This document shows positions 52,278 through 60,852 of a stretch of DNA of 64,000 nucleotides, in pieces (within the stretch, counting starts at the first letter, position 1; the number at the start of each line of letters is the position of its first letter). Made by a program: the position numbers and the translations under genes. The DNA is from Phycisphaerales bacterium (GTDB lineage Bacteria; Planctomycetota; Phycisphaerae; UBA1845). The notes beneath the pieces are model-generated. The model saw only the letters and a list, made by a program, of their open reading frames with translations. It had not been told where the DNA came from and did no database searches. The stretch covers positions 62,001 through 126,000 of the forward strand of contig JACKHH010000006.1 of the NCBI GenBank assembly GCA_020639095.1, read 5' to 3'.

Positions 52278-53995
52278 TAATCGTTGGGAACCTGATGGTC
52301 AGCCGTCTTGCGGTACGCCGCCAGCGCGAACCATTCGTGACGGCGCGCACGGGCTGCCCGCATGGCTGCGGGCCCGCGAATGACCTGTCCGACGCGCCGC
52401 CCGACGCGCGCCGCAAGCGACGCATACGTCACGTGCAGCGGTGGGCCGATGCGTTCGTATGGCTTGTGCGTTTCGAGGAAGCGACACGCGCGATAGACCG
52501 CCGGCCAGTTCGTATCATGAATCGCGAGCACGCCGTTCGGGCGCAGCAGCAGATCGGCATAGAACAGATCAAGCTGGGTGAAATCAAACGCGTGCCAACC
52601 ATCGATGAGAATGAAATCGAAACGGCAATCCCGCGCAACGAGTTCCGGTAGCGCGAGATAGTCGGGCCTGGCGATCACTTCCAGATGCGCCGCAAGTCCC
52701 GCGCGCTCCACGCGGGCAGCCCCACGACCCGCCCAGCCATCGGTCGCGAACTGATAGGGATCAACAGCCGTGTGCAACCCGCCGCTGTGTGCCTGCAAGT
52801 GCGCGCAGATGCGCAGCGTGCTGCCACCATTGGCCATGCCAATTTCGAGCGTGCGCACCGGATTGCACATCGCGAGCAACCGGTCGAGCACCGCGTACTC
52901 CTCGCGGCGCATGCTCGCCGATTCACGTGGATCGTCGATCGGCGTGCCCGACTGTCCGGACACCGGGGGACGCGGTTTGGCAGCCTGTTCCGGCGCATCC
53001 CAACCGCTCTGGCGGCGACGCCTGCCGTCGAGCATGCCCGACAGTTCCACGGCAAGCATGCCAGCCGAGTGCCCTTGCCCAACGCCTGAACGCGGCAGCG
53101 CGAAGCGATCACTCTCGTGCGTCACCGGCCCGGGCTGCGTCGTCAGTGCGTATGAAAAACCATGCTCGCGCAGCAAAATCGCATCTGTCTCGTCGAAATC
53201 ACCGGGACCGCCATTGGGAAAAGCAAACCCAACAGGCTGCGACCCGATTTCGCGAACCAGATCATCACGACACCCGGCGATCTGTTCCCGACGCACACCC
53301 GCTGACTGCTTGCCCAAGATCGCGTGGTCGACGGTGTGCCCGCCGATTTCGTGCCCGCGGGCAGCCAGCAGCCGCACCTCGCCCCAGTTCACGCAGCGCA
53401 GCGCGTCAACGATGCTTCGATCCGCGCGCCGGCGGACCATCGCCTCCGCCTCAGCGAGCAACGTCTGCTGTGCGTCGAGCGTCATGAGCTTGTGTCGCGC
53501 GGGATCGCGAATCAAAGCGGCGAGCGCCCGCAGCACACCAGCCGATACCAATTCCGGCTGGCTGCGAATCAGGTGCAACACGTCCGCGGCAAAGAGGTGC
53601 CCGCTCCGCGCATGCCCCGTTGAAACATAGAAGCTCGCACGCATCCCGTAGGCATCGAGCACGGGCAGCGCGTGTTGCATGGTACAGGCAGCCACGTCGT
53701 CAAACGTGATCGCGATACACGCCTCGTCGCGCCGCCCATCGCTCTGGCTTAGATATTCCGCCACGGGCACGACGCGCCCGAAGCGTTGCAGCAACGCGAG
53801 ATGTTCGGCGAAGCGACTGGCCGAGACAAAATACGACGGCACCCACGGCGCTCCCGCGTCCGCATCGGCGCACACGCCGTGATAGCAGACCACGCGCAGC
53901 GCTCCATTGCGAATGAAGCGACTGCGCAGAAACCCCAGCCTGTCCAAGACAGTAGCAGCCGTGTCCGCGGCGGAGTGCAGTAGTTCGTTGGCCAT
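52262..53995 (-). CDS. Polysaccharide deacetylase fused to a SAM methyltransferase
   Basis: 577 aa. The N-terminal NodB-type domain (about 30-330) has LRVVCYHGVCADADAGAPWV, ITFDDVAACTMQHALPVLDA and HEIGGHTVDHAILGKQSAGV, giving the metal-binding D and H-X3-H pattern, although the usual TFDDG has V instead of G. A methyltransferase domain follows from about residue 365: TLEIGMANGGSTLRICAHLQ, FDFILIDGWHAFDFTQLDLF and AIHDTNW. The two parts would remove an N-acetyl group and methylate a sugar, perhaps as a periplasmic/cytoplasmic mismatch; no signal peptide is seen. Confidence 0.82.
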   Translation of the reverse strand: MANELLHSAADTAATVLDRLGFLRSRFIRNGALRVVCYHGVCADADAGAPWVPSYFVSASRFAEHLALLQRFGRVVPVAEYLSQSDGRRDEACIAITFDDVAACTMQHALPVLDAYGMRASFYVSTGHARSGHLFAADVLHLIRSQPELVSAGVLRALAALIRDPARHKLMTLDAQQTLLAEAEAMVRRRADRSIVDALRCVNWGEVRLLAARGHEIGGHTVDHAILGKQSAGVRREQIAGCRDDLVREIGSQPVGFAFPNGGPGDFDETDAILLREHGFSYALTTQPGPVTHESDRFALPRSGVGQGHSAGMLAVELSGMLDGRRRRQSGWDAPEQAAKPRPPVSGQSGTPIDDPRESASMRREEYAVLDRLLAMCNPVRTLEIGMANGGSTLRICAHLQAHSGGLHTAVDPYQFATDGWAGRGAARVERAGLAAHLEVIARPDYLALPELVARDCRFDFILIDGWHAFDFTQLDLFYADLLLRPNGVLAIHDTNWPAVYRACRFLETHKPYERIGPPLHVTYASLAARVGRRVGQVIRGPAAMRAARARRHEWFALAAYRKTADHQVPNDYYASF

Positions 53996-54020
53996 GAGAA
54001 ACGCGTTCGGTTGGTAAACG

Positions 54021-54608
54021 TCAGACCGTCCGGCGTGCCCCGCAAATCACCACGCCACGATGCCAGTCAACCGTACAGTTCGCATCGAACCGGCTGAAAT
54101 GCGCGCGATAATCTTCGAGACGATTCTGCCAAATCTTCACCGGATCGCGCTGACCCGACAGGTCGGACACGATGATGAGGATGAACCGTCCGCCGGGCTT
54201 GAGGTAACGCATCAGGTTGGTGGTCGCTTCAATGGGCGCGGGGGCTGCAAGGTCGTAGTGATACAAACTGCAACCCCGCGTCACGACGACGTCGAAACTG
54301 GCTTCGTCGAACGGCAGGTCGCCGCGCACGTCGCAGATGTTGAGGTCGCGCTTCGGGTAGCGCTGCCGGGCGGTGTTGATGCCCGTGGCACACGTATCAA
54401 CGCCGACGCAATCAAACCCCATCCGGCAGAACAGGTTGGTGTGGAATCCCAAACCGCAGGCGGCTTCCAGCATGCGCATCCCGCGTTTTAGCCCGAAGCG
54501 CTTCACCATGTGCCTGCGATGCCACAACCACTCGCGGATCAAGCCATACTGCCATCCGCCGTCGGCGTAGAACGTGTCGTAGAAGCTGCCCGTGGTTGTG
54601 GTCGCCAT
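54021..54608 (-). CDS. Class I SAM methyltransferase
   Basis: About 195 aa. GGAG lies 8 bases before ATG 54608. Motif I is MRMLEAACGLGFHTNLFCRM, with VVVTRGCSLYHYDL and a C-terminal LKPGGRFILIIVSDLSGQRD. It is small with no extra domain. Its substrate in the polysaccharide pathway is unknown. It is divergent from the chain-length gene and shares the motif-rich control region with it. Confidence 0.82.
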   Translation of the reverse strand: MATTTTGSFYDTFYADGGWQYGLIREWLWHRRHMVKRFGLKRGMRMLEAACGLGFHTNLFCRMGFDCVGVDTCATGINTARQRYPKRDLNICDVRGDLPFDEASFDVVVTRGCSLYHYDLAAPAPIEATTNLMRYLKPGGRFILIIVSDLSGQRDPVKIWQNRLEDYRAHFSRFDANCTVDWHRGVVICGARRTV

Positions 54609-54657
54609 CCAAATGCTCCGTTTGCTGCACGAAAATCCCTGCGTACCTCTTCCGAGA

Positions 54658-54878
54658 TTATCGGTAGCACAAACGCTACGATTGAGGCGTGATAGGACCA
54701 AACGCAAGGTTATCGGGCGTCAACAACCCATGACCTGACGCCCGCCCGCGTCAGCGTCCGCGAACATCGCGTCACATTCAGTCGCCCGCCGTTGAATCCG
54801 ATAAGCCAAGCGGTGCATCGCGCCCACGTGGCGCCCATAACCGGTCCAGCTTATCGGTATGGGCAGATGATTTATCGG
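54658..54878. promoter_or_regulatory. Five TTATCGG-family motifs, densest control region of the cluster
   Basis: TTATCGG 54658-54664 and 54710-54716, CCGATAA 54798-54804, TTATCGG 54851-54857 and 54872-54878 lie in the 322-base gap between the methyltransferase and chain-length genes. The last two are spaced 21 bases apart. No gene or other structure is seen here. Confidence 0.65.
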
Positions 54879-54930
54879 TAGCTGCACACATGCCGTCACG
54901 TGTGCAGGTCAAGATGACGGGTGGCACGCC

Positions 54931-56922
54931 ATGACGTCGGAATATGATTCAAGAACTCGCGGCTCGTCGGCAAACGACAGTTCGATGCCCGGGGACGCGC
55001 GCACGCCGCGCCCGGCGGACGACTCTTCGTTCACCACGTTGCGCGACAACGTCATCGAGGCGCTGCGCATTCTTGCGCTGCGCCGCTGGACGTTCTTCAT
55101 CCCCTTCTGCATCGTCACCGCAACACTCGCGGTCTCGAGCCTCTGGCTCAAACGCACGTACAAATCGACGACCGTCATCGAACGCCGCGACCACCCCGTG
55201 CTCATGAACCTGCGGCAAACCGCTGCCACCGGTGAGTTCTCGCGTTTCTTCCGCCCCACGCTCGAACGCGACATCAAGAGCATGGAGGCGATGCAGGAAG
55301 TCGTGACCAATCTCGGGCTTGTCGACCTGCAGTACAATCCCGACGGCACGATGACCGACGACTCGCTGCGCAGCGTGCGCGCCAAAGCCGCCTCGCTCAT
55401 GGGCGGTGTCAGCGCCACCGTCGTACAAAAAGCCGACCACTATGACGAAATCCGCATCGCGTTCGAGGGCGCCGAACCCTATCTGCCCAAACGCGTCGTC
55501 GAGGAAGTGAAAGACACCTACATCCGCTGGATGCGCGCCAAACTCGTCGACATGCTCAACGAAGGCATGGCCTATTTCCAAGGGGAAGCCGACAGCCGGC
55601 GCGACGAGATCTCCACCCTCGAAGAGGAAATCCTCCGCTTCCAAGCCGAGTATCTCGGCGTCGATCCGACGAATCCCGGCGCGCTCAAGCTCAAACTCAC
55701 CTCGCTCGAATCCGAACAGGATGAGCTCAACCGCACCATCGCATCGCTCGGCAGCGAGGTGGACGCGCGCAAAGCCATGATCACCGTCTACCAGTCGCAG
55801 GCCTCCGCCAAGCAGGCTGAGGCGCATCGCCTTGCCGATCAGTCCGTCGTGGGCGTGCCTGCGCCACTCGTCAAAAGCGCTGCCGCGACCGCAATCGAAA
55901 AGGAAATCCGCAGGTTGCAGGATGAGGTACACGACCTTCAGCTCACCCGCCGCATGACCGACCTGCATCCCGACATCGTCGAACACCGCGAACGCATCGC
56001 GCGACTTCGCGAGGATCTCAAAGCCCGCTACCTCGCCGATGCCGAAGCCACAGCAGCTGCTCCGCAGGTCCCGCTCACCGACGCGGAAGCCGACATCGCC
56101 GTCGAACGCGCCGTCGGACTCGACATGGAACTCGTCAACCTGCGGATGGACTTGCAGGATCGTGAGAACCGTCTGGCGTCAGCCGAGTCGCGGCTGCGAA
56201 CCGTCGAAGCCGATATCGCCCGACACGAAAAACTCCAGCAAAACGTCTTCCGCTATCGCAAGGACTTCCAGCTCAAGTCGGAACAGCTCGATCAAGCGCG
56301 CAAGGACCATGCACTGAACATGCGTCGCGTCAACGAAATCGCCAGCATCGTCAATGCCGACGAATCGCAGCGCGGTGTTTCGTTCACCGTGCGCAGCGCT
56401 CCTTCGGGCGGCGTCAAGCCGATTCGCCCGAAAGGCCTCGCCGTGCTGGCGGGCGTGATTCTCGCGGGTCTGGCTGCCGGCGCGATCGGCGTACTCATCC
56501 GCGAGGTCTTCGACCAGACGTACCACACCGCCAAGCAGGTCACACGCAGCTTGGGCATCGCGATTCTGGAAAGCGTTGACGAAATCGTGACCTCCGCCGA
56601 CCGGGCCCGCCTCTTCCGGCGACGCGTGATTTACGCACCCGCCGTCATCAGTGCGTTGGTGCTCGCGGTCGGACTGTGTTGCGGTGCCGCGTACCTGAGT
56701 ATCGAAGATCCGCGCACCTACCAGCGCGCCATGAGCAAACCGCGCTACCTCTATCAGCGCCTCATGGGCGCCACGGAATCAGCGGGCATCCACGACGCGA
56801 ACGATCGCAACGCGCCCGACGCTTCGCAACTGCCGCCGGCGGTCAAAGTCGCGACCGGCGCGAACGAAACCGACACCAAGCCCGCAGCCATGGCGCTCAC
56901 CGGCGGGGACGAAAACAGTTGA
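54931..56922 (+). CDS. Wzz/GNVR chain-length determinant protein
   Basis: 663 aa. A first membrane helix (FFIPFCIVTATLAVSSLWL, about 55-74) is followed by a Wzz-type domain and a long coiled coil (about 205-470), then VRSAPSGGVKPIRPKGLAVL leading to a helix (about 505-525) and another at about 565-585. The layout is a polysaccharide co-polymerase of the GumC/XrtA-associated type without a fused tyrosine kinase. It would set chain length and connect to export. ATG 54931 has only a weak ribosome site. It overlaps the next gene by 4 bases. Confidence 0.9.
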   Translation: MTSEYDSRTRGSSANDSSMPGDARTPRPADDSSFTTLRDNVIEALRILALRRWTFFIPFCIVTATLAVSSLWLKRTYKSTTVIERRDHPVLMNLRQTAATGEFSRFFRPTLERDIKSMEAMQEVVTNLGLVDLQYNPDGTMTDDSLRSVRAKAASLMGGVSATVVQKADHYDEIRIAFEGAEPYLPKRVVEEVKDTYIRWMRAKLVDMLNEGMAYFQGEADSRRDEISTLEEEILRFQAEYLGVDPTNPGALKLKLTSLESEQDELNRTIASLGSEVDARKAMITVYQSQASAKQAEAHRLADQSVVGVPAPLVKSAAATAIEKEIRRLQDEVHDLQLTRRMTDLHPDIVEHRERIARLREDLKARYLADAEATAAAPQVPLTDAEADIAVERAVGLDMELVNLRMDLQDRENRLASAESRLRTVEADIARHEKLQQNVFRYRKDFQLKSEQLDQARKDHALNMRRVNEIASIVNADESQRGVSFTVRSAPSGGVKPIRPKGLAVLAGVILAGLAAGAIGVLIREVFDQTYHTAKQVTRSLGIAILESVDEIVTSADRARLFRRRVIYAPAVISALVLAVGLCCGAAYLSIEDPRTYQRAMSKPRYLYQRLMGATESAGIHDANDRNAPDASQLPPAVKVATGANETDTKPAAMALTGGDENS

Positions 56923-58487
56923 GCACCGTTGCCACGCCCGACACCGCGAAAGGACGCGCTTTGCAGGCTTCACCCCCGATCACCGCGGAAACCGAACAGG
57001 CTGCGATCACAACGCTCACTCCGCGCGTTGCCGATGCCGTCGAACTCTTGCGCCGCGGACGCGATGCCGAGTCCTGGCGCGAACGCATTCGTGACGTCTA
57101 TCGCCGGCGCGCGGACGCTTCCGCGCGGCGCCGTGCGCCTTACTACTACCGCCGACTCGTGTCGCGTTTGCAGCACGTAATACCTGCTGGTGCCCGAGTA
57201 CTCGACATTGGCTGCATGCACGGCGACATGCTGGCGGCGCTCAAACCCGCCCATGGCGTGGGTGTGGACTTCGTGGAGGAACACGTCGCGGAAGCGCGGA
57301 AGCGGCATCCGAAACTGCACTTCGAATGCTGGCGCGCCGAAAACGCGTGCCGTATCGACGGTACGTTCGACTACATCGTCATCTCGCAGACACTGTCGGA
57401 AATCTACGACGTGGTCGCCCTGCTGCGCAGTCTGCTCGCGTGCTGCCACGATCGCACCCGCCTCGTAATTGTGAATTACAGCAGGCTGTGGCAACCCGCC
57501 CTAAAACTGGCGGAGTGGCTGCGGATCAAACCGAAAGCCCCGCCGCAGAACTGGGTGCCCGACGACGAGATCCAGAACCTGCTCAACCTCGCGGGCTGGG
57601 AAACCGTGCGCCGCTGCGCGACGACGCTGTGCCCGTTGCCCGTACCGTTGCTTGCCGGGGCGATTAATCGCTACGTCGCGAACTTGCCGCTGATGCAGTC
57701 GCTGTGCTTGAATCACGTGCTCATCGCCCGGCCCGTCGCGCTGGCGCAGCAGAATCGCGCGGGAATTGAGAGTGTTTCGATCGTCGTGCCCGCGCGCAAT
57801 GAAGCCGGTCACCTCGGACCGCTCCTCGCCCGGCTCCCGCATTTGGCGCCGCGGCAGGAAGTCGTGTTCGTCGAGGGCAACAGCACCGACAACACGTGGG
57901 ACGTGATTCAGGAACTCGTCGCCAGCTACCGCGGCCCGTGGACGCTGCGCGCCATGCGCCAGGATGGCAAAGGCAAGGGCGACGCGGTGCGCAAAGCGTT
58001 CGCGCACTGCACCGGCGACGTACTGATGATCCTCGATGCCGACATCAGCGTGCCCCCGGAGGAACTCACCGCGTTTCGCGACGCGCTCGCCGGCGGACAT
58101 GCCGAGTTCGTCAACGGCTCGCGCATGGTCTACCCAATGGACAAACGCGCCATGCGTTTCCTGAACCTGTTGGGCAACAAGTTCTTCGGCGCGGTCTTCA
58201 CCTACCTGCTCGCGCAGCGCTTCCGCGACACGCTTTGCGGAACAAAAGTGCTGCGGCGCAGCGACTACCAGCAGCTCGCAAACAACCGCGCACACTTCGG
58301 CGACTTCGATCCGTTCGGCGATTTCGACCTGCTCTTCGGAGCCGCCCGCCTGAACCTCAAGATCGTCGACCTCCCGGTGCACTACAAAGCCCGCACCTAC
58401 GGCGAAACCAACATCTCAAGATTCCGCCACGGCATCATGCTCCTGCAAATGTGCGCCTTCGCCGCCCGCAAACTGCGGTTCGTATAG
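56919..58487 (+). CDS. Bifunctional SAM methyltransferase/GT2 glycosyltransferase
   Basis: About 522 aa from TTG 56919, which overlaps the chain-length stop as TTGA; TTG 56961 has a better ribosome site (AAAGGA). The methyltransferase half (about 60-230) has ARVLDIGCMHGDMLAALKPA and YIVISQTLSEIYDVVALLRS. The GT2 half (about 285-510) has SVSIVVPARNEAGHLGPLLA, EVVFVEGNSTDNTWDVIQEL and MILDADISVPPEELTAF. No strong membrane helix follows. The fusion would couple methylation and sugar transfer, possibly terminating the chain. Confidence 0.85.
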   Translation: MSTVATPDTAKGRALQASPPITAETEQAAITTLTPRVADAVELLRRGRDAESWRERIRDVYRRRADASARRRAPYYYRRLVSRLQHVIPAGARVLDIGCMHGDMLAALKPAHGVGVDFVEEHVAEARKRHPKLHFECWRAENACRIDGTFDYIVISQTLSEIYDVVALLRSLLACCHDRTRLVIVNYSRLWQPALKLAEWLRIKPKAPPQNWVPDDEIQNLLNLAGWETVRRCATTLCPLPVPLLAGAINRYVANLPLMQSLCLNHVLIARPVALAQQNRAGIESVSIVVPARNEAGHLGPLLARLPHLAPRQEVVFVEGNSTDNTWDVIQELVASYRGPWTLRAMRQDGKGKGDAVRKAFAHCTGDVLMILDADISVPPEELTAFRDALAGGHAEFVNGSRMVYPMDKRAMRFLNLLGNKFFGAVFTYLLAQRFRDTLCGTKVLRRSDYQQLANNRAHFGDFDPFGDFDLLFGAARLNLKIVDLPVHYKARTYGETNISRFRHGIMLLQMCAFAARKLRFV

Positions 58488-58512
58488 TCCCGAGTAGATC
58501 GTTTATTCGATC

Positions 58513-58564
58513 GCGCACCAAGTGCGCATCCAAAGGCATTGTGGTGCAGGCATCCCGCCTGCAG
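58513..58564. terminator. Tandem hairpins between convergent genes (includes repeat family 1, copy 3)
   Basis: GCGCAC/GTGCGC (58513-58518 and 58522-58527, CAA loop) is followed by an inverted copy of the family 1 repeat at 58538-58564 (GCAGGC/GCCTGC arms). It lies between the GT2 fusion and aminopeptidase stops. Confidence 0.6.
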
Positions 58565-58587
58565 TTCGAACCAACCCCCGGGCTCCG

Positions 58588-59727
58588 CTATCGCCCAGCC
58601 TGCGGCCACGTTTTGTTCACGAACTTGCCGTTCTTGCTGATGACTTTACCGTCGACTTCAATCGTCCCACCTTTGCGCAAGTCGCAGACCATATCCCAGT
58701 GCAGCGCGCTCTGGTTCTTGCCGCCGCTTTCGGGGTACGCGGCGCCGACGGCTGCGTGGAACGTACCGCCGATCTTCTCGTCGAACAGCGTGTTCTTGCT
58801 GAACTGCTTGATCGCGTAGTTCGTGCCGATCGCGATTTCCCCAAGGCACCGCGCCCCCTTGTCTTGATCGAGCATCTTGAAGAGGAAGTCCTCATTCTTC
58901 GACGCGCTCGCGTCGACAACTCGCCCATTCTTGAAGCGCAGCACGACGTCCGTGACCTCCCGCCCGCCGTGGATCGCCGGAAACGTGTAGTGTACCTCGC
59001 CCTCGGTCGCGTCCTCGATCGGGCCGGTGAACACCTCGCCATCGGGGAAATTCAACTTGCCGTCGCAGTTGATCCACGTCCGGCCCGCAACCCCGACACG
59101 CAGGTCCGTGCCCGCCGGCGTGCGGAAGCGCACCTCCTTGGCTTTATTCAAGTAGTCCACCATCCGCTGCTGACGCGTGCGCAACTTCCGCCAGGCAGCC
59201 GCGGGATTCGGCAAGTGCAACAATCCGCCGCGAAACACGAAGTCGGCGTAATCGCTGAGCGACATGTCCGCGTCCTGCGCTGACGCCTGCGACGGAAACT
59301 GCGTCCCCACCCAGCGAAGCTGCTTCGGCCCCTTCATCGCCGAGCGCTTCATGAACACGTCGAGAAACCTGCGCCGTGCCTTGCTGCGCACCTGCTGCTT
59401 CTTGGGATCCACCCCGGTCAGCGCCCGCGTGTTCACGCTCGCCCAGATCGCGAGGTAGCAGTTCACCTTCTCGATTTCGAGCACGTCGCCCGGCGCGTAG
59501 AATTCAACCTGCTTGGTATTCCCCAATTTGAGCAGCAGCTCCTCGACTGCCTCCGGCACGCAGCGGACAATCGGATGCCCCCCCGCCCGCAGGATGTGCC
59601 GAACCGCAGCCACAATCAGCGGCTCCGCCACCGGCGACCCCTTCACCAGCACCGTATTTCCGGGCTTCACCCCCAGCGAATAGTCCACCAGCACCCCAGC
59701 CAGCTTGTCGAGTCGAGGATCGTGCAT
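58588..59727 (-). CDS. M29-type thermophilic aminopeptidase
   Basis: About 379 aa. GGAG lies before ATG 59727. The sequence shows MHDPRLDKLAGVLVDYSLGV, an aminopeptidase T/AmpS-like domain with LGEIAIGTNYAIKQFSKNTL, FDEKIGGTFHAAVGAAYPES and SALHWDMVCDLRKGGTIEVD, where conserved E, H and D ligands bind two metal ions. It is a cytoplasmic metallo-exopeptidase for free N-termini. It is outside the polysaccharide cluster and faces it. Confidence 0.9.
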   Translation of the reverse strand: MHDPRLDKLAGVLVDYSLGVKPGNTVLVKGSPVAEPLIVAAVRHILRAGGHPIVRCVPEAVEELLLKLGNTKQVEFYAPGDVLEIEKVNCYLAIWASVNTRALTGVDPKKQQVRSKARRRFLDVFMKRSAMKGPKQLRWVGTQFPSQASAQDADMSLSDYADFVFRGGLLHLPNPAAAWRKLRTRQQRMVDYLNKAKEVRFRTPAGTDLRVGVAGRTWINCDGKLNFPDGEVFTGPIEDATEGEVHYTFPAIHGGREVTDVVLRFKNGRVVDASASKNEDFLFKMLDQDKGARCLGEIAIGTNYAIKQFSKNTLFDEKIGGTFHAAVGAAYPESGGKNQSALHWDMVCDLRKGGTIEVDGKVISKNGKFVNKTWPQAGR

Positions 59728-59954
59728 CTCCAGAGGCCTCCGCGATAGCGTCAAACACATCCATTCCGCACCCAAACAAGCCCACCAGCCTACCCGCGGC
59801 GCACGTTGCCAGTCCACCGTCATTTGCTAGACTCTCACCTATTCCAAGAGGGAAGTCCGAGTCGGCAGCCAGACGGCGGCCCGACCGGTGAGCACAAATA
59901 GACTGCCCGGATCGGGCTGGCCGGTATCCACCGGCGACACGGAGAAATACAACC

Positions 59955-60668
59955 ATGCAGGAACGATTCTCAGATCGGGCACGCCACGCGATGGCGCTCG
60001 CCAACCAGGAAGCGGGTCGCCTCAAACATGACTACCTGGCCCCGGCGCACATCATGCTCGGCGTGATCGCCGAAGGACATTGCGTCGCCACCGAGGCCCT
60101 CCAGGTTCTCGACGTCGATCTCGGCAAGGTGCGCGCCCAGGTGGCGGAGCAGCTCGGCGAAGGCACTTCGGGCGGGGGCGTCGGACTTCGCGCCCAGACC
60201 GAAGGCACCAAAACCGTCATCGCCGCCGCAGTGGCTGAAGCGCGCAACCTCGGCCACCGCTACGTCGGCACCGAGCACCTCGTGCTGTCGTTGCTCAAGT
60301 ACGAGGAGGGCATCCCCTCGAAGGTCCTCCGCGCTGCCGGCGTCAATGCCGACAAGCTTCGCGAGCAGATCCTCGGCATGCTCAAGTCGAGCGTCAGTGC
60401 CGATCACGACCTGGCCCATTCGCGGCACGGTGAGTTCGAGTGGCTGCACCAGCAGGAACTGGCCAAGGCGTTCCGTTCCCCGAAATTCTGGCACACGCTG
60501 GTCCTCGCGGTCGATTCCGCGAACCGCCTGGGCGCCGGAGAAATCGAAGCCGAGCACCTGCTCCTCGCCATCCTCCGCGACGAGGGCTCGCAGGCCGCTA
60601 AACTATTGAACGAAAAGGGAGTTACGCCGGATCTGCTCCGCAGCAAGCTCGGCGCAGCGTCCGCCTAG
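59955..60668 (+). CDS. Stand-alone Clp N-domain protein
   Basis: 237 aa. MQERFSDRARHAMALANQEA and LAPAHIMLGVIAEGHCVATE begin a double Clp_N repeat of the ClpA/ClpC type (about 1-75 and 78-150), and a third repeat-like part (about 180-235, GAGEIEAEHLLLAILRDEGS) follows. No AAA+ module is present in it or next to it. In ClpC the N-domain binds substrates and adaptors, so this protein could be a ClpC adaptor or substrate-trap. ATG 59955 is the only good start; GGAGA is upstream. Confidence 0.88.
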   Translation: MQERFSDRARHAMALANQEAGRLKHDYLAPAHIMLGVIAEGHCVATEALQVLDVDLGKVRAQVAEQLGEGTSGGGVGLRAQTEGTKTVIAAAVAEARNLGHRYVGTEHLVLSLLKYEEGIPSKVLRAAGVNADKLREQILGMLKSSVSADHDLAHSRHGEFEWLHQQELAKAFRSPKFWHTLVLAVDSANRLGAGEIEAEHLLLAILRDEGSQAAKLLNEKGVTPDLLRSKLGAASA

Positions 60669-60743
60669 GACCAGCCCGCACCGGCTGATCCGACCCTGCT
60701 GTTTCCACCCCAGGTGCCTAGCTGTTACCACCGGGTTGCGCCA

Positions 60744-60779
60744 AGCCTGCATGGATTGGGCAGGCTAACCGTCTATACT
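60744..60779 (+). promoter_or_regulatory. Inverted repeat with -10-like TATACT
   Basis: AGCCTGC (60744-60750) and GCAGGCT (60760-60766) form a 7-bp palindrome, and TATACT (60774-60779) could be a -10 box for the Cys-rich gene. The -35 is weak, so this is only a candidate. Confidence 0.35.
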
Positions 60780-60852
60780 GTTAGCTCGGGGAAGCAGCAC
60801 GCTGTGGACGGCGGGCGGAAAAAACTTTCGTCGAAACTTGAAAGGGTACCAA

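Noticed and set aside
54922..54936. TGGCACGCCATGACG before the chain-length gene as a sigma-54 promoter
   Set aside because: The -24-like half is present but the GC at -12 is missing and the site overlaps the start codon.
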